NCBI RefSeq assembly: GCF_000018365.1
Contig: NC_011529.1
Span: forward strand, 1-64,000
Length of the DNA: 64,000 nt
Direction: 5' to 3'
From: Thermococcus onnurineus NA1
GTDB lineage: Archaea > Methanobacteriota_B > Thermococci > Thermococcales > Thermococcaceae
Shown here: piece by piece, positions 9,286-17,060 of the stretch
Layout: each line of letters opens with the position of its first letter
Numbering within the stretch: the stretch's first letter is position 1
The notes under the pieces: generated by a model
The model's input: only the letters and a program-made list of their open reading frames with translations
Told to the model about the DNA's origin: nothing
The model's database searches: none
Translations under genes and position numbers: made by a program

Positions 9286-11511
9286 ATGGTGGTTAAAGAC
9301 TGTCCTGAGTGTCACGGAACTGGTAAAGTCAAGGTTGGCGAGAAGGAGTGTCAAGTTTGTAACGGCTGGGGCTATGTTCCGGCTGATTTCAAGCTCGACA
9401 AGCAGCTTAAGGGTTATAGAAACCTGGACTACTTCGGCGTTGAAGACGAAGTTGACGAGATACCCTGTCCTGAGTGCCACGGCAAGGGCGTTGTACCAGT
9501 TTACGACACTTGCCCCGCCTGCGGCGGAACTGGCCGTGTTCTCGCCTGCGACATCTGTGGTAAGGTGAAGGAGCCCTGGGAACCTGGTATGGAAACCACC
9601 TGGGTCTGTCCGGACTGTATGAGGAAATACAAGGTGGTCTATATTCTCGACAAGACCTGCGACTATGAGGACGTTGAGATAGGCAATGTATATAAGGGAA
9701 CCATAGACAGGGTGGAGCGCTTTGGTGTTTTTGTGAAGCTTAACCCGCACGTTACAGGGCTTATCAAGAGGAAGGACCTCCTTGGCGGTAGGGATTACGT
9801 TCCGGGTCAGGAGATACTCGTCCAGGTTCTTGATGTTAGACCCGACAAGCGCGAGGTTGACCTCATAGAGTCGGCCCTTAAGCACTACAAGGAGGTCGTC
9901 GTTAGAAAAGAGCTTCCAGTTACTCCAATCGGCGAACTCAGGAAGGACATGGCCGGAAAAACCGTGAGGATACGCGGCAGGGTCACTCAGATACAGGTCA
10001 CCGGCGGCCCAACGGTCTTCACGATAACCGACGGAACGGGCATAACTTGGGCGGCCGCCTTTGAGGCACCGGGCGTTAGGGCCTATCCTAACATAAACGT
10101 CGGCGACATCGTTGAGATAATCGGAAAGATAGCCTTCCACTCCGGCGAGATACAGATAGAAGTCAGCGACATGGCCCGCCTCTGGGGTCCGGAGGCGGCT
10201 GAGGTAAAGAAGAAGATTGAAGAGCAACTCGACAGGAAGGCCCAGCCCGAGGACGTTGGCTTCCTCGTGGAGAGCGAGGTTCTGGAGAAGCTCAAGCCGA
10301 AGATAATGAAGGCCGCCTTCATGATAAGGCGTGCCATCTACGAGGGAAGACCGATATTGCTGAGACACCACGCGGATGCGGACGGCTACACCTCTGGTCT
10401 GGCACTCGAATACGCTATAGTTCCACTCATAGAGGAGGTCTCGCCCGATCCAGGGGCAAGGTGGAAGCTCTTCAAGCGCAGACCTAGCAGAGCACCGTTC
10501 TACGAGCTTGAGGATGTTCTCAAGGACATAATCTTCATGGTCGAGGACCACGAGAAGTTCGGCGATCCATTACCGCTCGTCGTCATAGTGGACAACGGCG
10601 GAACGAGTGAGGACATTCCAGCCTACAAGCGCATCAAGGCCTACGGCGTTCCGATAGTGGTTATAGACCACCATGACCCGAGGGAGTGGATAAGCGAGGA
10701 CAAAGCTGCCGTCGATGAGTATGTCGACGTTCACGTCAATCCTCATCATATCAAGCGTGGCTACTACGAACTGACCGCCGGAATGCTCGCAACTGAAATA
10801 GCGCGCTACATTAATCCGGCCGTAGAAGACAAGATCAAGCACCTGCCAGCCATAGCCGGAACCGGCGACAGGAGTAAAGCACCGGAGTTTTACCAGTACC
10901 TTGAGATAGCCAAGAAGGCGAAGGGTCTAACTGAAGAGGATCTCAAGAAGATAGCCGAGGTTATAGACCACGAAGCTTATTTCTGGAAGTTCATGGACGG
11001 GCATGGCATAATCGACGAGATACTTCTCCTAACGGGCAACCTGCAGAGGCACAGAATGCTTATCGACGCAATTTATCCAGAGGTCAGGGAGAAGCAGGAG
11101 AAGGCCCTTAGGGCTTCACTGCCTCATGTCAAGAGCGTCGTCCTGCCGAACGGTATAAGGTTCAACACCATAGACATAGAGCTCTATGCACCGAAGTTCA
11201 GCTACCCGAGCCCTGGCAAGCTGAGCGGCCTGATCCACGACCACTTCAAGGAGAAATACGGCGAGGACAGCCCGATACTCACTTTGGCCTACGGCCCGGA
11301 CTTCGCTGTTGTCAGGGCGAGCGACGGCATGGCAGCCTACAACTTCGACCTCAACGAGATAATACCCAAGCTCCAGGAGGCACTCCCGAGCGCTGGCATC
11401 GAGGGCGGTGGCCACAGCTACGCTGGCTCAATAAAGTTCTTTGAGGGTATGCGCAAGGAAGTGCTTGAGGAGTTCGCCAAGCAGGTGCTCAAGCTGAAGA
11501 AGAGCTCTTGA
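9286..11511 (+). CDS. DHH-family phosphoesterase with zinc-finger, S1 and OB domains
   Basis: 741 residues. Order: four DnaJ-type CxxCxGxG-like Cys clusters (about 6-85) plus CDxCG/CPDC near 89-108; an S1 RNA-binding domain (about 130-200, GTIDRVERFGVFVKL); an OB-fold (about 215-300); then a DHH phosphoesterase core with HHADADG (H361, D364, D366) and DHHD (D461-D464), and a DHHA1 domain ending in GGGHSYAG near 704-711. The metal-binding residues of RecJ/NrnA-type exonucleases are present, so a single-strand or oligonucleotide exonuclease is expected. It is larger than the GINS-associated RecJ homologue GAN, and the zinc-S1-OB front suggests RNA or tailed-substrate binding. RBS GTGAG is just before the ATG. 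Confidence 0.85.
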   Translation: MVVKDCPECHGTGKVKVGEKECQVCNGWGYVPADFKLDKQLKGYRNLDYFGVEDEVDEIPCPECHGKGVVPVYDTCPACGGTGRVLACDICGKVKEPWEPGMETTWVCPDCMRKYKVVYILDKTCDYEDVEIGNVYKGTIDRVERFGVFVKLNPHVTGLIKRKDLLGGRDYVPGQEILVQVLDVRPDKREVDLIESALKHYKEVVVRKELPVTPIGELRKDMAGKTVRIRGRVTQIQVTGGPTVFTITDGTGITWAAAFEAPGVRAYPNINVGDIVEIIGKIAFHSGEIQIEVSDMARLWGPEAAEVKKKIEEQLDRKAQPEDVGFLVESEVLEKLKPKIMKAAFMIRRAIYEGRPILLRHHADADGYTSGLALEYAIVPLIEEVSPDPGARWKLFKRRPSRAPFYELEDVLKDIIFMVEDHEKFGDPLPLVVIVDNGGTSEDIPAYKRIKAYGVPIVVIDHHDPREWISEDKAAVDEYVDVHVNPHHIKRGYYELTAGMLATEIARYINPAVEDKIKHLPAIAGTGDRSKAPEFYQYLEIAKKAKGLTEEDLKKIAEVIDHEAYFWKFMDGHGIIDEILLLTGNLQRHRMLIDAIYPEVREKQEKALRASLPHVKSVVLPNGIRFNTIDIELYAPKFSYPSPGKLSGLIHDHFKEKYGEDSPILTLAYGPDFAVVRASDGMAAYNFDLNEIIPKLQEALPSAGIEGGGHSYAGSIKFFEGMRKEVLEEFAKQVLKLKKSS

Positions 11512-11579
11512 CCCTTTCCCAACCTTTTTAAAGGTGAAAGCTGGAGGTTTTTATGGTACAAGTTTTTGGAGGAGTCCGA

Positions 11580-11834
11580 ATGAAGGTTAAGGTTGAGGTT
11601 ACTTTTAGAATGGGCGGTGTTTCTTACCGCGGCCACAGATGGGAGGATGACGTTCTCGTCTTCGAGTTCGAGAGGCTGGGGGATGCCTTTATCCAGGTTC
11701 TAAGCAAAAGGGTTGTGGAGGAGGAAGTTGAGCGCGAGCCCGCTAAGGTCCTCGTGGAGCTCCGCACGAAGGACGGGGGCAAGGTCTTCGGCACCCTCAA
11801 GGAAGACGGCGTTTACAGGGCGATAGAGCCTTAG
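11580..11834 (+). CDS. Small conserved hypothetical protein
   Basis: 84 residues, charged, beta-alpha-beta-like, no recognised domain. Two in-frame ATGs exist. A TATA box (CCTTTTTAAAGG, 11523-11533) predicts a start site near 11553, and GGAGGAG at 11568-11574 lies five bases before the ATG at 11580, so 11580 is preferred over 11553. The stop overlaps by four bases (TTAG) the end of the degenerate convergent gene. Function unknown. Confidence 0.6.
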   Translation: MKVKVEVTFRMGGVSYRGHRWEDDVLVFEFERLGDAFIQVLSKRVVEEEVEREPAKVLVELRTKDGGKVFGTLKEDGVYRAIEP

Positions 11835-12394
11835 CGCTTTCTCGCGAGTGCAGGTGTCAGTGCTATCAGTATCAACAGGCTAGGACCGCAGATGTTTTCT
11901 TCGTCATTTCTCGTTTCCTTCTTTGCTAGTGATGTCTCCTCTGGTGGCTCTATTGGGTCTAGTAAATTATCTTTCCATTACGCTTTATCGTTAGGCTGTA
12001 GATGCCTACTGGAACGTCTGTCTCGTTAAGGGGCGTTTCTCCGATAGGCTCTCCGTCGAGATAGACTTCCAGTCCCCTCTCCTTTGTCAGTATCCTGAGC
12101 TTGAAGGTTGGGTACTTCAGCGTGGCGTTAATCAGTTTTCTTTCCCCATCCCGCAGGGAGACGTTCAGGGAGTAGACGAGGTAGTCGGGGTTGTAGAGCT
12201 GGATAGTGTAGTTGCCCGGCGTGATGGTGAGGTTGAGGGGTGTCTCGCCAACGTTCTTTCCGTTGATGAAGACGTGGGCCTTTGGGGGTACTAACTACCA
12301 TAAGGTACGCCATTTGGTTCTCTGAAGTGGTGAGGATTGGTGGAGTTATAAGCAGCATCGCTAGGAGGGCAAGAAAAAGGGCATGACCCTTCAT
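11831..12394 (-). pseudogene. Frameshifted secreted PEGA-domain protein with CGP-CTERM tail
   Basis: Three consecutive frames on the minus strand join into one 187-residue protein if two single-base indels are corrected. Frame 1 gives a signal peptide (MKGHALFLALLAMLLITPP) up to STPK. One base too many in the C5 run (plus-strand G5 at 12284-12288) shifts to frame 2, which holds two PEGA-type repeats (HVFINGKNVGETPLNLT and EVYLDGEPIGETPLNET). One base too few in an A-run (plus T3 at 11972-11974) shifts to frame 3, which ends in an acidic linker and CGPSLLILIALTPALARKR, matching the Thermococcales CGP-CTERM sorting signal (TIGR04288, from memory). A TATA box (12414-12424) and GGAGG remain upstream. 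Either a young pseudogene or two sequencing errors. Confidence 0.8.
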
Positions 12395-12483
12395 TACTCC
12401 TTCCTCCAAGTTGCTTTATACCACTGACTATAATTAGGGTGAACGTTTTAAAGTTTGTCCCCCACCTACCTGCGGTGGTGCCC

Positions 12484-12699
12484 ATGTACATGGCGGAGTT
12501 CAAGCTTCGCTTTGGAGATAGGAAATGGTACGTCAGGAGGATAATCGAGGCTAACTCACTTGAAGAGGCCGAGGAGATGGCCGAGCGCTACGCCAGGGCC
12601 ATGAACAAAGGCGAAGTTCTCTGGGAGCTGAGCTACGTTATAGAGGCTGAGAGGCCGCTTCTCATAGGAAAGGAAGAGCTCGAGAAGCTTGGGGCTTGA
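12484..12699 (+). CDS. Small conserved hypothetical protein
   Basis: 71 residues: a beta hairpin (FKLRFGDRKWYVRR), a helix (SLEEAEEMAERYARAM) and a second beta segment. No family is recognised. The start is the ATG at 12484, preceded by GGTGG-N5; a TATA-like TTTTAAAG near 12444-12452 places transcription initiation just before the GGTGG. An upstream in-frame start at 12439 would precede this promoter and is rejected. It is divergent from the degenerate PEGA gene. Confidence 0.6.
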   Translation: MYMAEFKLRFGDRKWYVRRIIEANSLEEAEEMAERYARAMNKGEVLWELSYVIEAERPLLIGKEELEKLGA

Positions 12700-12753
12700 T
12701 TTTGCTGTTCTTCTCTTCTCCCGGCTTTTCTGCAAGGTAAAAATGAAACGAGG

Positions 12754-13932
12754 CTACTCCCTCACAAACGCCATCAGAACCATAGCTATCGCGTTCATCA
12801 GCGCCGCGAAGATGAACGAGTAGGTCAGTGAATAGTTCTGCCACAGCCAGCCTGCTATCACCGAGGCTGGAAAGACAAAGACACCAAAGACAGTGTGGTA
12901 TGCGCCTATGATTGTCCCCTTCTCGAATTCCTCCGCTAAGTCAGCCATGTAGGCTCTCGGTATGGTGTCCTCGATGGCTATGTAGAGGCCATAGAGCACG
13001 AAGGCTGCTATGAGTGTGTAGAAGTCCCTCGCGTATGCGAAGGCCAGCGATGCCAGGGCCGCTATTCCGAAACCGAGGGCTATCATCCTCTTCTTTCCGA
13101 AGGTGTCCGAGTAGGTTCCGAGGGGATAGGCTGAGAGAGCGTAGATTAGGTTGAAGAGCGCGTAAAAGCCCAGTCCCTGAACGACTGAGAAGCCGAGCTC
13201 CTCTGCCTTCCAGAGTGTGAAGGCATAGCTGTACCTGCCGAGGGCGCCGATGGCAACCACGACGAGGAAGAGGCGCAGGTTTCTGGATTTGAGTGCCGAG
13301 ATGCCCTTTACCTTCTTCTTTACCTCGCCGCCTTTGTCTTTGACCAGCAGTATGACGATAACGACTCCGATTAAGCCTGGAATAGCCGAGAGCAGGAAGA
13401 GATAGCGGTAGGCGGTTTCTAGGGGCAGGCTTTTGAGCAGCTCCAGAATCGCTATCGCCGCCAGCGGTCCGGCAACAGCTCCAAGCGTATCCATCATTCT
13501 GTGAAAGCCAAAGGACTTGCCTGTCTTCCCCTTCTCACTGGATTCGGCAATGAGCGCGTCTCTTGGTGCGGTTCTTATTCCTTTGCCTACCCTGTCGAGA
13601 ACCCTTAGGGTTACAAAGTCCCACCACGAGTGGACGAATGCAAGGGCCCCCTTGGCGATGGTGGAGAACAGGTAGCCGAAGGCCACGAAGAGCTTCCTTT
13701 TTCTAAAGTGGTCGCTGAAGTAGCCGAAAAGTACTTTAAACAGCGAGCTCAGGCTTTCGATGAGGCCCATTATCGAGCCGCTCACGACCTTGCTAATTCC
13801 CAGGATTTCAGTCAGATAAGTTGGTACTACCGGTGCTATCATCTCACTGCTCATGTCGTTGAGGAAGCTGACGATCCCGAGCAGGAAGACGTTCCGGCTA
13901 ACGCCGAAGATTTTCTTTTCCTTCTCCCCCAT
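12754..13932 (-). CDS. MFS efflux transporter under PadR control
   Basis: 392 residues, 12 hydrophobic helices. The motif GYFSDHFRKRKLFVAFGY after helix 2 is the MFS signature A; DRVGKGIRTAPRDALIAES follows helix 4, as in drug- and metabolite-efflux MFS proteins of the YfcJ/MdtG type. The second-half loop is TYSDTFGKKRMIALGF. The gene starts three bases after the stop of the PadR regulator, with GGAGGAG as RBS inside the regulator's last codons, so they form a two-gene operon. That arrangement suggests an inducible exporter repressed by its own PadR, with a toxic ligand as likely inducer (inference). Confidence 0.85.
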   Translation of the reverse strand: MGEKEKKIFGVSRNVFLLGIVSFLNDMSSEMIAPVVPTYLTEILGISKVVSGSIMGLIESLSSLFKVLFGYFSDHFRKRKLFVAFGYLFSTIAKGALAFVHSWWDFVTLRVLDRVGKGIRTAPRDALIAESSEKGKTGKSFGFHRMMDTLGAVAGPLAAIAILELLKSLPLETAYRYLFLLSAIPGLIGVVIVILLVKDKGGEVKKKVKGISALKSRNLRLFLVVVAIGALGRYSYAFTLWKAEELGFSVVQGLGFYALFNLIYALSAYPLGTYSDTFGKKRMIALGFGIAALASLAFAYARDFYTLIAAFVLYGLYIAIEDTIPRAYMADLAEEFEKGTIIGAYHTVFGVFVFPASVIAGWLWQNYSLTYSFIFAALMNAIAMVLMAFVRE

Positions 13933-13935
13933 ATT

Positions 13936-14235
13936 TCACTCCTCCAGGAGTTCTCTGCACAGCTCCCTAACTCGTTCCCTGCCCTCTTCGAGGGCTTTCT
14001 TTCCCTTCGGAGTTATCTCGTAGACCCTGACGCGCCTTCCGTCCCGCACTTCCCAGTGGCTCTTTAGGAGCCCGCTTTCCTCCATGCCGTGCAGAAGGGG
14101 GTATATCGTGCCCGGGCTGATGTGATAGCCATGTCTTTTGAGCTCTTCCATCATGAAAGAACCGGTTATTGGCTCCCTTTCTGCGTGGTGGAGAACGTGT
14201 AGAGTCAAGAAGTCGCGGTATTTCATATCGAACAC
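13936..14235 (-). CDS. PadR-family transcriptional repressor
   Basis: 99 residues from a GTG at 14235, or 96 from the ATG at 14226. The winged helix is clear: LTLHVLHHAEREPITG, ELKRHGYHISPGTIYPLLHGMEESGLL, and the wing VRDGRRVRVYEITPKGKKAL, followed by a short C-terminal dimerisation helix, as in the small PadR-s1 subgroup. It is the first gene of an operon with the MFS exporter. Two overlapping 17-bp palindromes lie over its transcription and translation start, which implies autorepression. The start is ambiguous because the expected start site is within a few bases of both codons. Confidence 0.88.
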   Translation of the reverse strand: MFDMKYRDFLTLHVLHHAEREPITGSFMMEELKRHGYHISPGTIYPLLHGMEESGLLKSHWEVRDGRRVRVYEITPKGKKALEEGRERVRELCRELLEE

Positions 14236-14254
14236 CGATATCGAAATCCGATAT
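14225..14254. promoter_or_regulatory. Double palindromic operator for the PadR regulator
   Basis: Two perfect inverted repeats ATATCG-N5-CGATAT occupy 14225-14241 and 14238-14254, sharing four bases (period 13). They lie directly downstream of a TATA-like TTTAAATCT (14258-14266, minus strand) and cover the predicted start of transcription and the start codon, an ideal repression site. Confidence 0.75.
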
Positions 14255-14274
14255 TGAGATTTAAAAAATTTTTG

Positions 14275-14667
14275 TCACTCGAGGACGTGCTTCTCAAGGA
14301 CGTAGCAGTGGAAGGTTCCCTCAAAGACCTTCTCGTTCTTCTCGTTGAACACTTCGGCTTTCACGAGCTTCTTTTTGCCCAGATCCTCCACCAGAGAGGC
14401 CTTAGCGAGGAGTCTCTCGCCGGCTTTGACCGGTTTCAAAAAGCGCACTTCGGCCTTTCCGAGAACAACGGTCGGTTCGTTTACAGCGAGCATGGCCGCG
14501 TAATCGGCAAGCCCGAAGGTGAAGCCTCCATGAACCAGTCCGTACTCGTCGACCTTCATCTCGTCCGTCGTCTGAAGAACGACCTCTGCATAGCCTTCTT
14601 CAATCTTAACGGGCTTCCCCACAAGGGTCTCAGAGGTTAGAATATGCGTTCTCTGCTCCACGACCAT
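14275..14667 (-). CDS. Hotdog-fold thioesterase, PaaI-like
   Basis: 130 residues, the usual size for a single hotdog domain. The helix motif GLVHGGFTFGLADYAAM (H46-G47-G48, D55) matches the PaaI/YiiD acyl-CoA thioesterase catalytic region; beta strands with alternating hydrophobics follow. The substrate acyl-CoA is unknown. The start is ATG 14667, two codons after a GTG; a TATA box GGTTTAAAC at 14689-14697 puts transcription start within a few bases of the ATG, so translation is likely leaderless. It is divergent from the DUF2240 gene. Confidence 0.8.
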   Translation of the reverse strand: MVVEQRTHILTSETLVGKPVKIEEGYAEVVLQTTDEMKVDEYGLVHGGFTFGLADYAAMLAVNEPTVVLGKAEVRFLKPVKAGERLLAKASLVEDLGKKKLVKAEVFNEKNEKVFEGTFHCYVLEKHVLE

Positions 14668-14710
14668 CACCACTCTAAATTTTCTTCACCGTTTAAACCT
14701 CTAACGGGCA

Positions 14711-14750
14711 AAGGTTTATCTATTCCAACGCCCTAAAAACGTTAGGTGAT
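14711..14750 (+). promoter_or_regulatory. Promoter with dyad at the start site (DUF2240 gene)
   Basis: TATA GGTTTATCTATT (14714-14724) is followed by the perfect dyad CCTAA-N5-TTAGG (14732-14746), which covers the predicted transcription start, then GGTGAT and a GTG start at 14754. A repressor site is possible. Confidence 0.45.
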
Positions 14751-14753
14751 TGT

Positions 14754-15152
14754 GTGCACCCGCTGAAGCGCGCCGTCGAGTATAAAGGCTCGGTTGAGTT
14801 CACGAGGAGCGAACTCGTTGGAATCATCGCCTTCAGCCTCAGGCTCATGGACATTAAAGCCACGAAGGAGCTCATAGAGAAATCCATCGAGAGTGGTCTC
14901 CTTGAGGAGAGGGAAGGAAAGCTGGTTGTAAACGAGGTCTTGTTAGAAGAGGAAGAGGCCAGTGAAGACCTCTTCAACGAGATGGTTGAATACATAGCGA
15001 AGTCCCTCGGCTGGGAACGGGAGGAGGTTCTCGAAGGCATCAAAACTATGCGCGAGCGCTACGGTGACCTTGACGAGAAGGTTCTGGCGTATCTCTTTGG
15101 TATGGATAAGGGAGTGGACATGGCAAAGTTCAGGGAAAGGCTTGAGCTCTAG
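14754..15152 (+). CDS. DUF2240 family protein
   Basis: 132 residues, mostly helical and acidic. The N-terminal HPLKRAVEYKGSVEFTRSEL and the helix LRLMDIKATKELIEKSIESGLLEE match the archaeal DUF2240 pattern from memory; the middle resembles a winged-helix domain (SGLLEEREGKLVVNE). The C-terminal half contains a UBA-like or DNA-binding-like helix bundle. The function is unknown; a DNA- or RNA-associated role is plausible. It starts at GTG with GGTGAT three bases upstream; no ATG alternative is near. Transcribed alone. Confidence 0.6.
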   Translation: MHPLKRAVEYKGSVEFTRSELVGIIAFSLRLMDIKATKELIEKSIESGLLEEREGKLVVNEVLLEEEEASEDLFNEMVEYIAKSLGWEREEVLEGIKTMRERYGDLDEKVLAYLFGMDKGVDMAKFRERLEL

Positions 15153-15199
15153 GTTTTCTCTTTTCGACTCACGTTATAGAAATCAGGATGCAGATGTTG

Positions 15200-15240
15200 T
15201 TAAACAAGTCAGTTTAATATGGACAAAAATGTTTATAAGA
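15200..15240 (+). promoter_or_regulatory. tupA promoter with upstream inverted repeat
   Basis: Perfect inverted repeat TTAAAC-N6-GTTTAA (15200-15217) lies just upstream of a TATA element ATGTTTATAAG (15229-15239). Transcription should start near 15260, just before the GGTGG of tupA. The repeat is suitably placed for a metal- or oxyanion-responsive regulator. Confidence 0.5.
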
Positions 15241-15272
15241 TTGGCCTTCGTCCAGCTAACGGTGGGGGCATT

Positions 15273-16313
15273 ATGAATAAGAAGATAAAGCTGTTGGCTC
15301 TACTGGTGTTCCTCTTTGTTGGGTTTTCCTATGGTTGTATTAGTAACACGAACACCAGCACAACAAGCACTGTCTCCGAGAAGCCCAAGGTTTTGACGAT
15401 TTCAACAACAACCAGCCTCTACGATACTGGAATTCTTGAGAATGTGGTCGCGCCAATCTTCAAGGAAAAGTACAATATAGAGCTCCGTTTCATTCCTAAG
15501 GGAACCGGTGGGGCGATACTCGACGCTAAAAGCGGTGCCAGTGACGCTATCCTCGTTCACGCTCTGTCGAAGGAGCAGGCCTTTATGGAAGAGGGCTACG
15601 GCGTTAACAGGAAGGTTTTCGCCTACAACTTCTTTGTCATCGTCGGCCCCAAGGACGACCCGGCTGGAATAAGAGGGCTCAGCGTTACTGAGGCATTGAA
15701 AAAGATAGTCGAGTACGGAAGGGCACATCCTGACCAGCTCGTCTGGGTCTCAAGAGATGATGGTTCCGGAACCAACACCAAGGAGATAGCTCTCTGGAAG
15801 AATGCTGGCTTTGAGTTTGAAGCTTTAAAGAACGAGAGCTGGTTCGGTACGACTGGTTCTGGAATGGGTAACACCCTTCTCTACACCAGCGAGAGAAATG
15901 CCTACACTCTCTCCGACATCGGTACATACCTCAAGTACCAGAAGGAAGGCAAGATAAACCTCGATGTCCTCGTCGACAAGGGTGAAGAGCTTATCAACGT
16001 CTACGCTATAATCATCATTAATCCTGAAAAGATACCGGGCAAGGACTTTGAAGGCGCGATGCTCCTCGCTGAGTGGCTGACCTCAGAGGAGGGCCAGAAG
16101 GCAATAGCTGAGTACGGAAAGGACGAATTCGGAAGACCTCTATTCTACCCAGCGGTTCCGGTCCTTAAGAGCCAGGAGGGAGACGTCTTCAAGTGGATAC
16201 TCAAGTACGGCTTCATGAAGGACGGCGACAAGTACACCGAGTGCCCTGAGAAGTTCAGGTACAAGCCTACCTACGACTTCTTCGAGTTCCCTGCCTCGGT
16301 CGTGGAAGGCTAA
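15273..16313 (+). CDS. tupA: Tungstate-binding lipoprotein of ABC transporter
   Basis: 346-residue substrate-binding protein. The signal peptide ends in a lipobox (GFSYGC, Cys22), so it is probably lipid-anchored outside the membrane. The mature start TISTTTSLYDTGIL is the hallmark of TupA, with the TTTS anion-binding loop; RFIPKGTGGAI and RDDGSGTNTKE complete the oxyanion site. TupA has very high affinity for tungstate, which these organisms need for aldehyde and formaldehyde:ferredoxin oxidoreductases. Pyrococcus is better known for WtpA, a different family. An upstream in-frame ATG at 15219 lies ahead of the TATA box and is rejected; ATG 15273 has GGTGGGGG seven bases before it. First gene of tupABC. 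Confidence 0.88.
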   Translation: MNKKIKLLALLVFLFVGFSYGCISNTNTSTTSTVSEKPKVLTISTTTSLYDTGILENVVAPIFKEKYNIELRFIPKGTGGAILDAKSGASDAILVHALSKEQAFMEEGYGVNRKVFAYNFFVIVGPKDDPAGIRGLSVTEALKKIVEYGRAHPDQLVWVSRDDGSGTNTKEIALWKNAGFEFEALKNESWFGTTGSGMGNTLLYTSERNAYTLSDIGTYLKYQKEGKINLDVLVDKGEELINVYAIIIINPEKIPGKDFEGAMLLAEWLTSEEGQKAIAEYGKDEFGRPLFYPAVPVLKSQEGDVFKWILKYGFMKDGDKYTECPEKFRYKPTYDFFEFPASVVEG

Positions 16314-16352
16314 GCCTTTTATTTTCTATTTCCATCTCTGGGTGGATGAGCT

Positions 16353-17060
16353 ATGGCATGGGACTACATAATCCAGGGATTTTCAGAGGCCATCAAACTG
16401 ATAGATGACCCGTACGTCATTGAGATAGCCCTCCGTTCAATCAAGGTCTCTGGGATGGCTACTCTCATTGCCGTTGTCTGGTCTTTGCCACTCTCGGTTC
16501 TGCTTGGACTCAGGGACTTTCCGGGTAAGTGGCTCGTGAAGACACTGATAAACGGCCTCATGGGAGTTCCCACCGTCATCTGGGGGCTGGTGCTGTACCT
16601 TATGTTCGTTCCACTCGGCCCACTAGGCTCACTGGGCCTGCTCTATACCGAGATGGGAATAAGCATCGGCCAGGCTCTGCTGATCACTCCGATAATCATG
16701 AGCATAGTCGTGAGCTCCCTGGAATCCATTGAGGGTGAAATAAGAGAGCTTGCTTTAACCCTTGGTGCCGATGAGATTAGGGCTTCCTTACAAGTCGTCA
16801 GGGAGAGCATCGGGGGGATAGTCCTGGCGATAATAGCGGCCTTCAACAGGGCAATATCCGAACTCGGTATAGCGCTCATGATAGGCGGAAACATCTACGT
16901 AAAGGGCGGCGTCTACAATACCCGCGTCCTGACGACGGCTATACAGATGTACACGGTCAGGGCTGAGGTAAGCATAGCCATAGCGCTGGGCATAATCCTG
17001 ATGGGCATAGTCCTTACCGTGAACCTTCTATCGAACTTCGTGAGGAAGTGGTTGGCATGA
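16353..17060 (+). CDS. tupB: Tungstate ABC transporter permease
   Basis: 235-residue inner-membrane permease with about five or six transmembrane helices. The cytoplasmic coupling loop ELALTLGADEIRASLQVV is the EAA-type motif that docks on the ATPase. It resembles TupB/ModB-type permeases and sits between tupA and tupC. It starts 39 bases after tupA with GGTGGATGAGCT upstream of the ATG. The stop overlaps the tupC start (ATGA), so the last two genes are translationally coupled. Confidence 0.88.
   Translation: MAWDYIIQGFSEAIKLIDDPYVIEIALRSIKVSGMATLIAVVWSLPLSVLLGLRDFPGKWLVKTLINGLMGVPTVIWGLVLYLMFVPLGPLGSLGLLYTEMGISIGQALLITPIIMSIVVSSLESIEGEIRELALTLGADEIRASLQVVRESIGGIVLAIIAAFNRAISELGIALMIGGNIYVKGGVYNTRVLTTAIQMYTVRAEVSIAIALGIILMGIVLTVNLLSNFVRKWLA

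Noticed and set aside
9244-10551. Long open frame of 435 codons on the minus strand
   Set aside because: It is antisense to the DHH phosphoesterase gene, which has clear domains and an RBS; the amino acid composition of the antisense frame is typical of a shadow.
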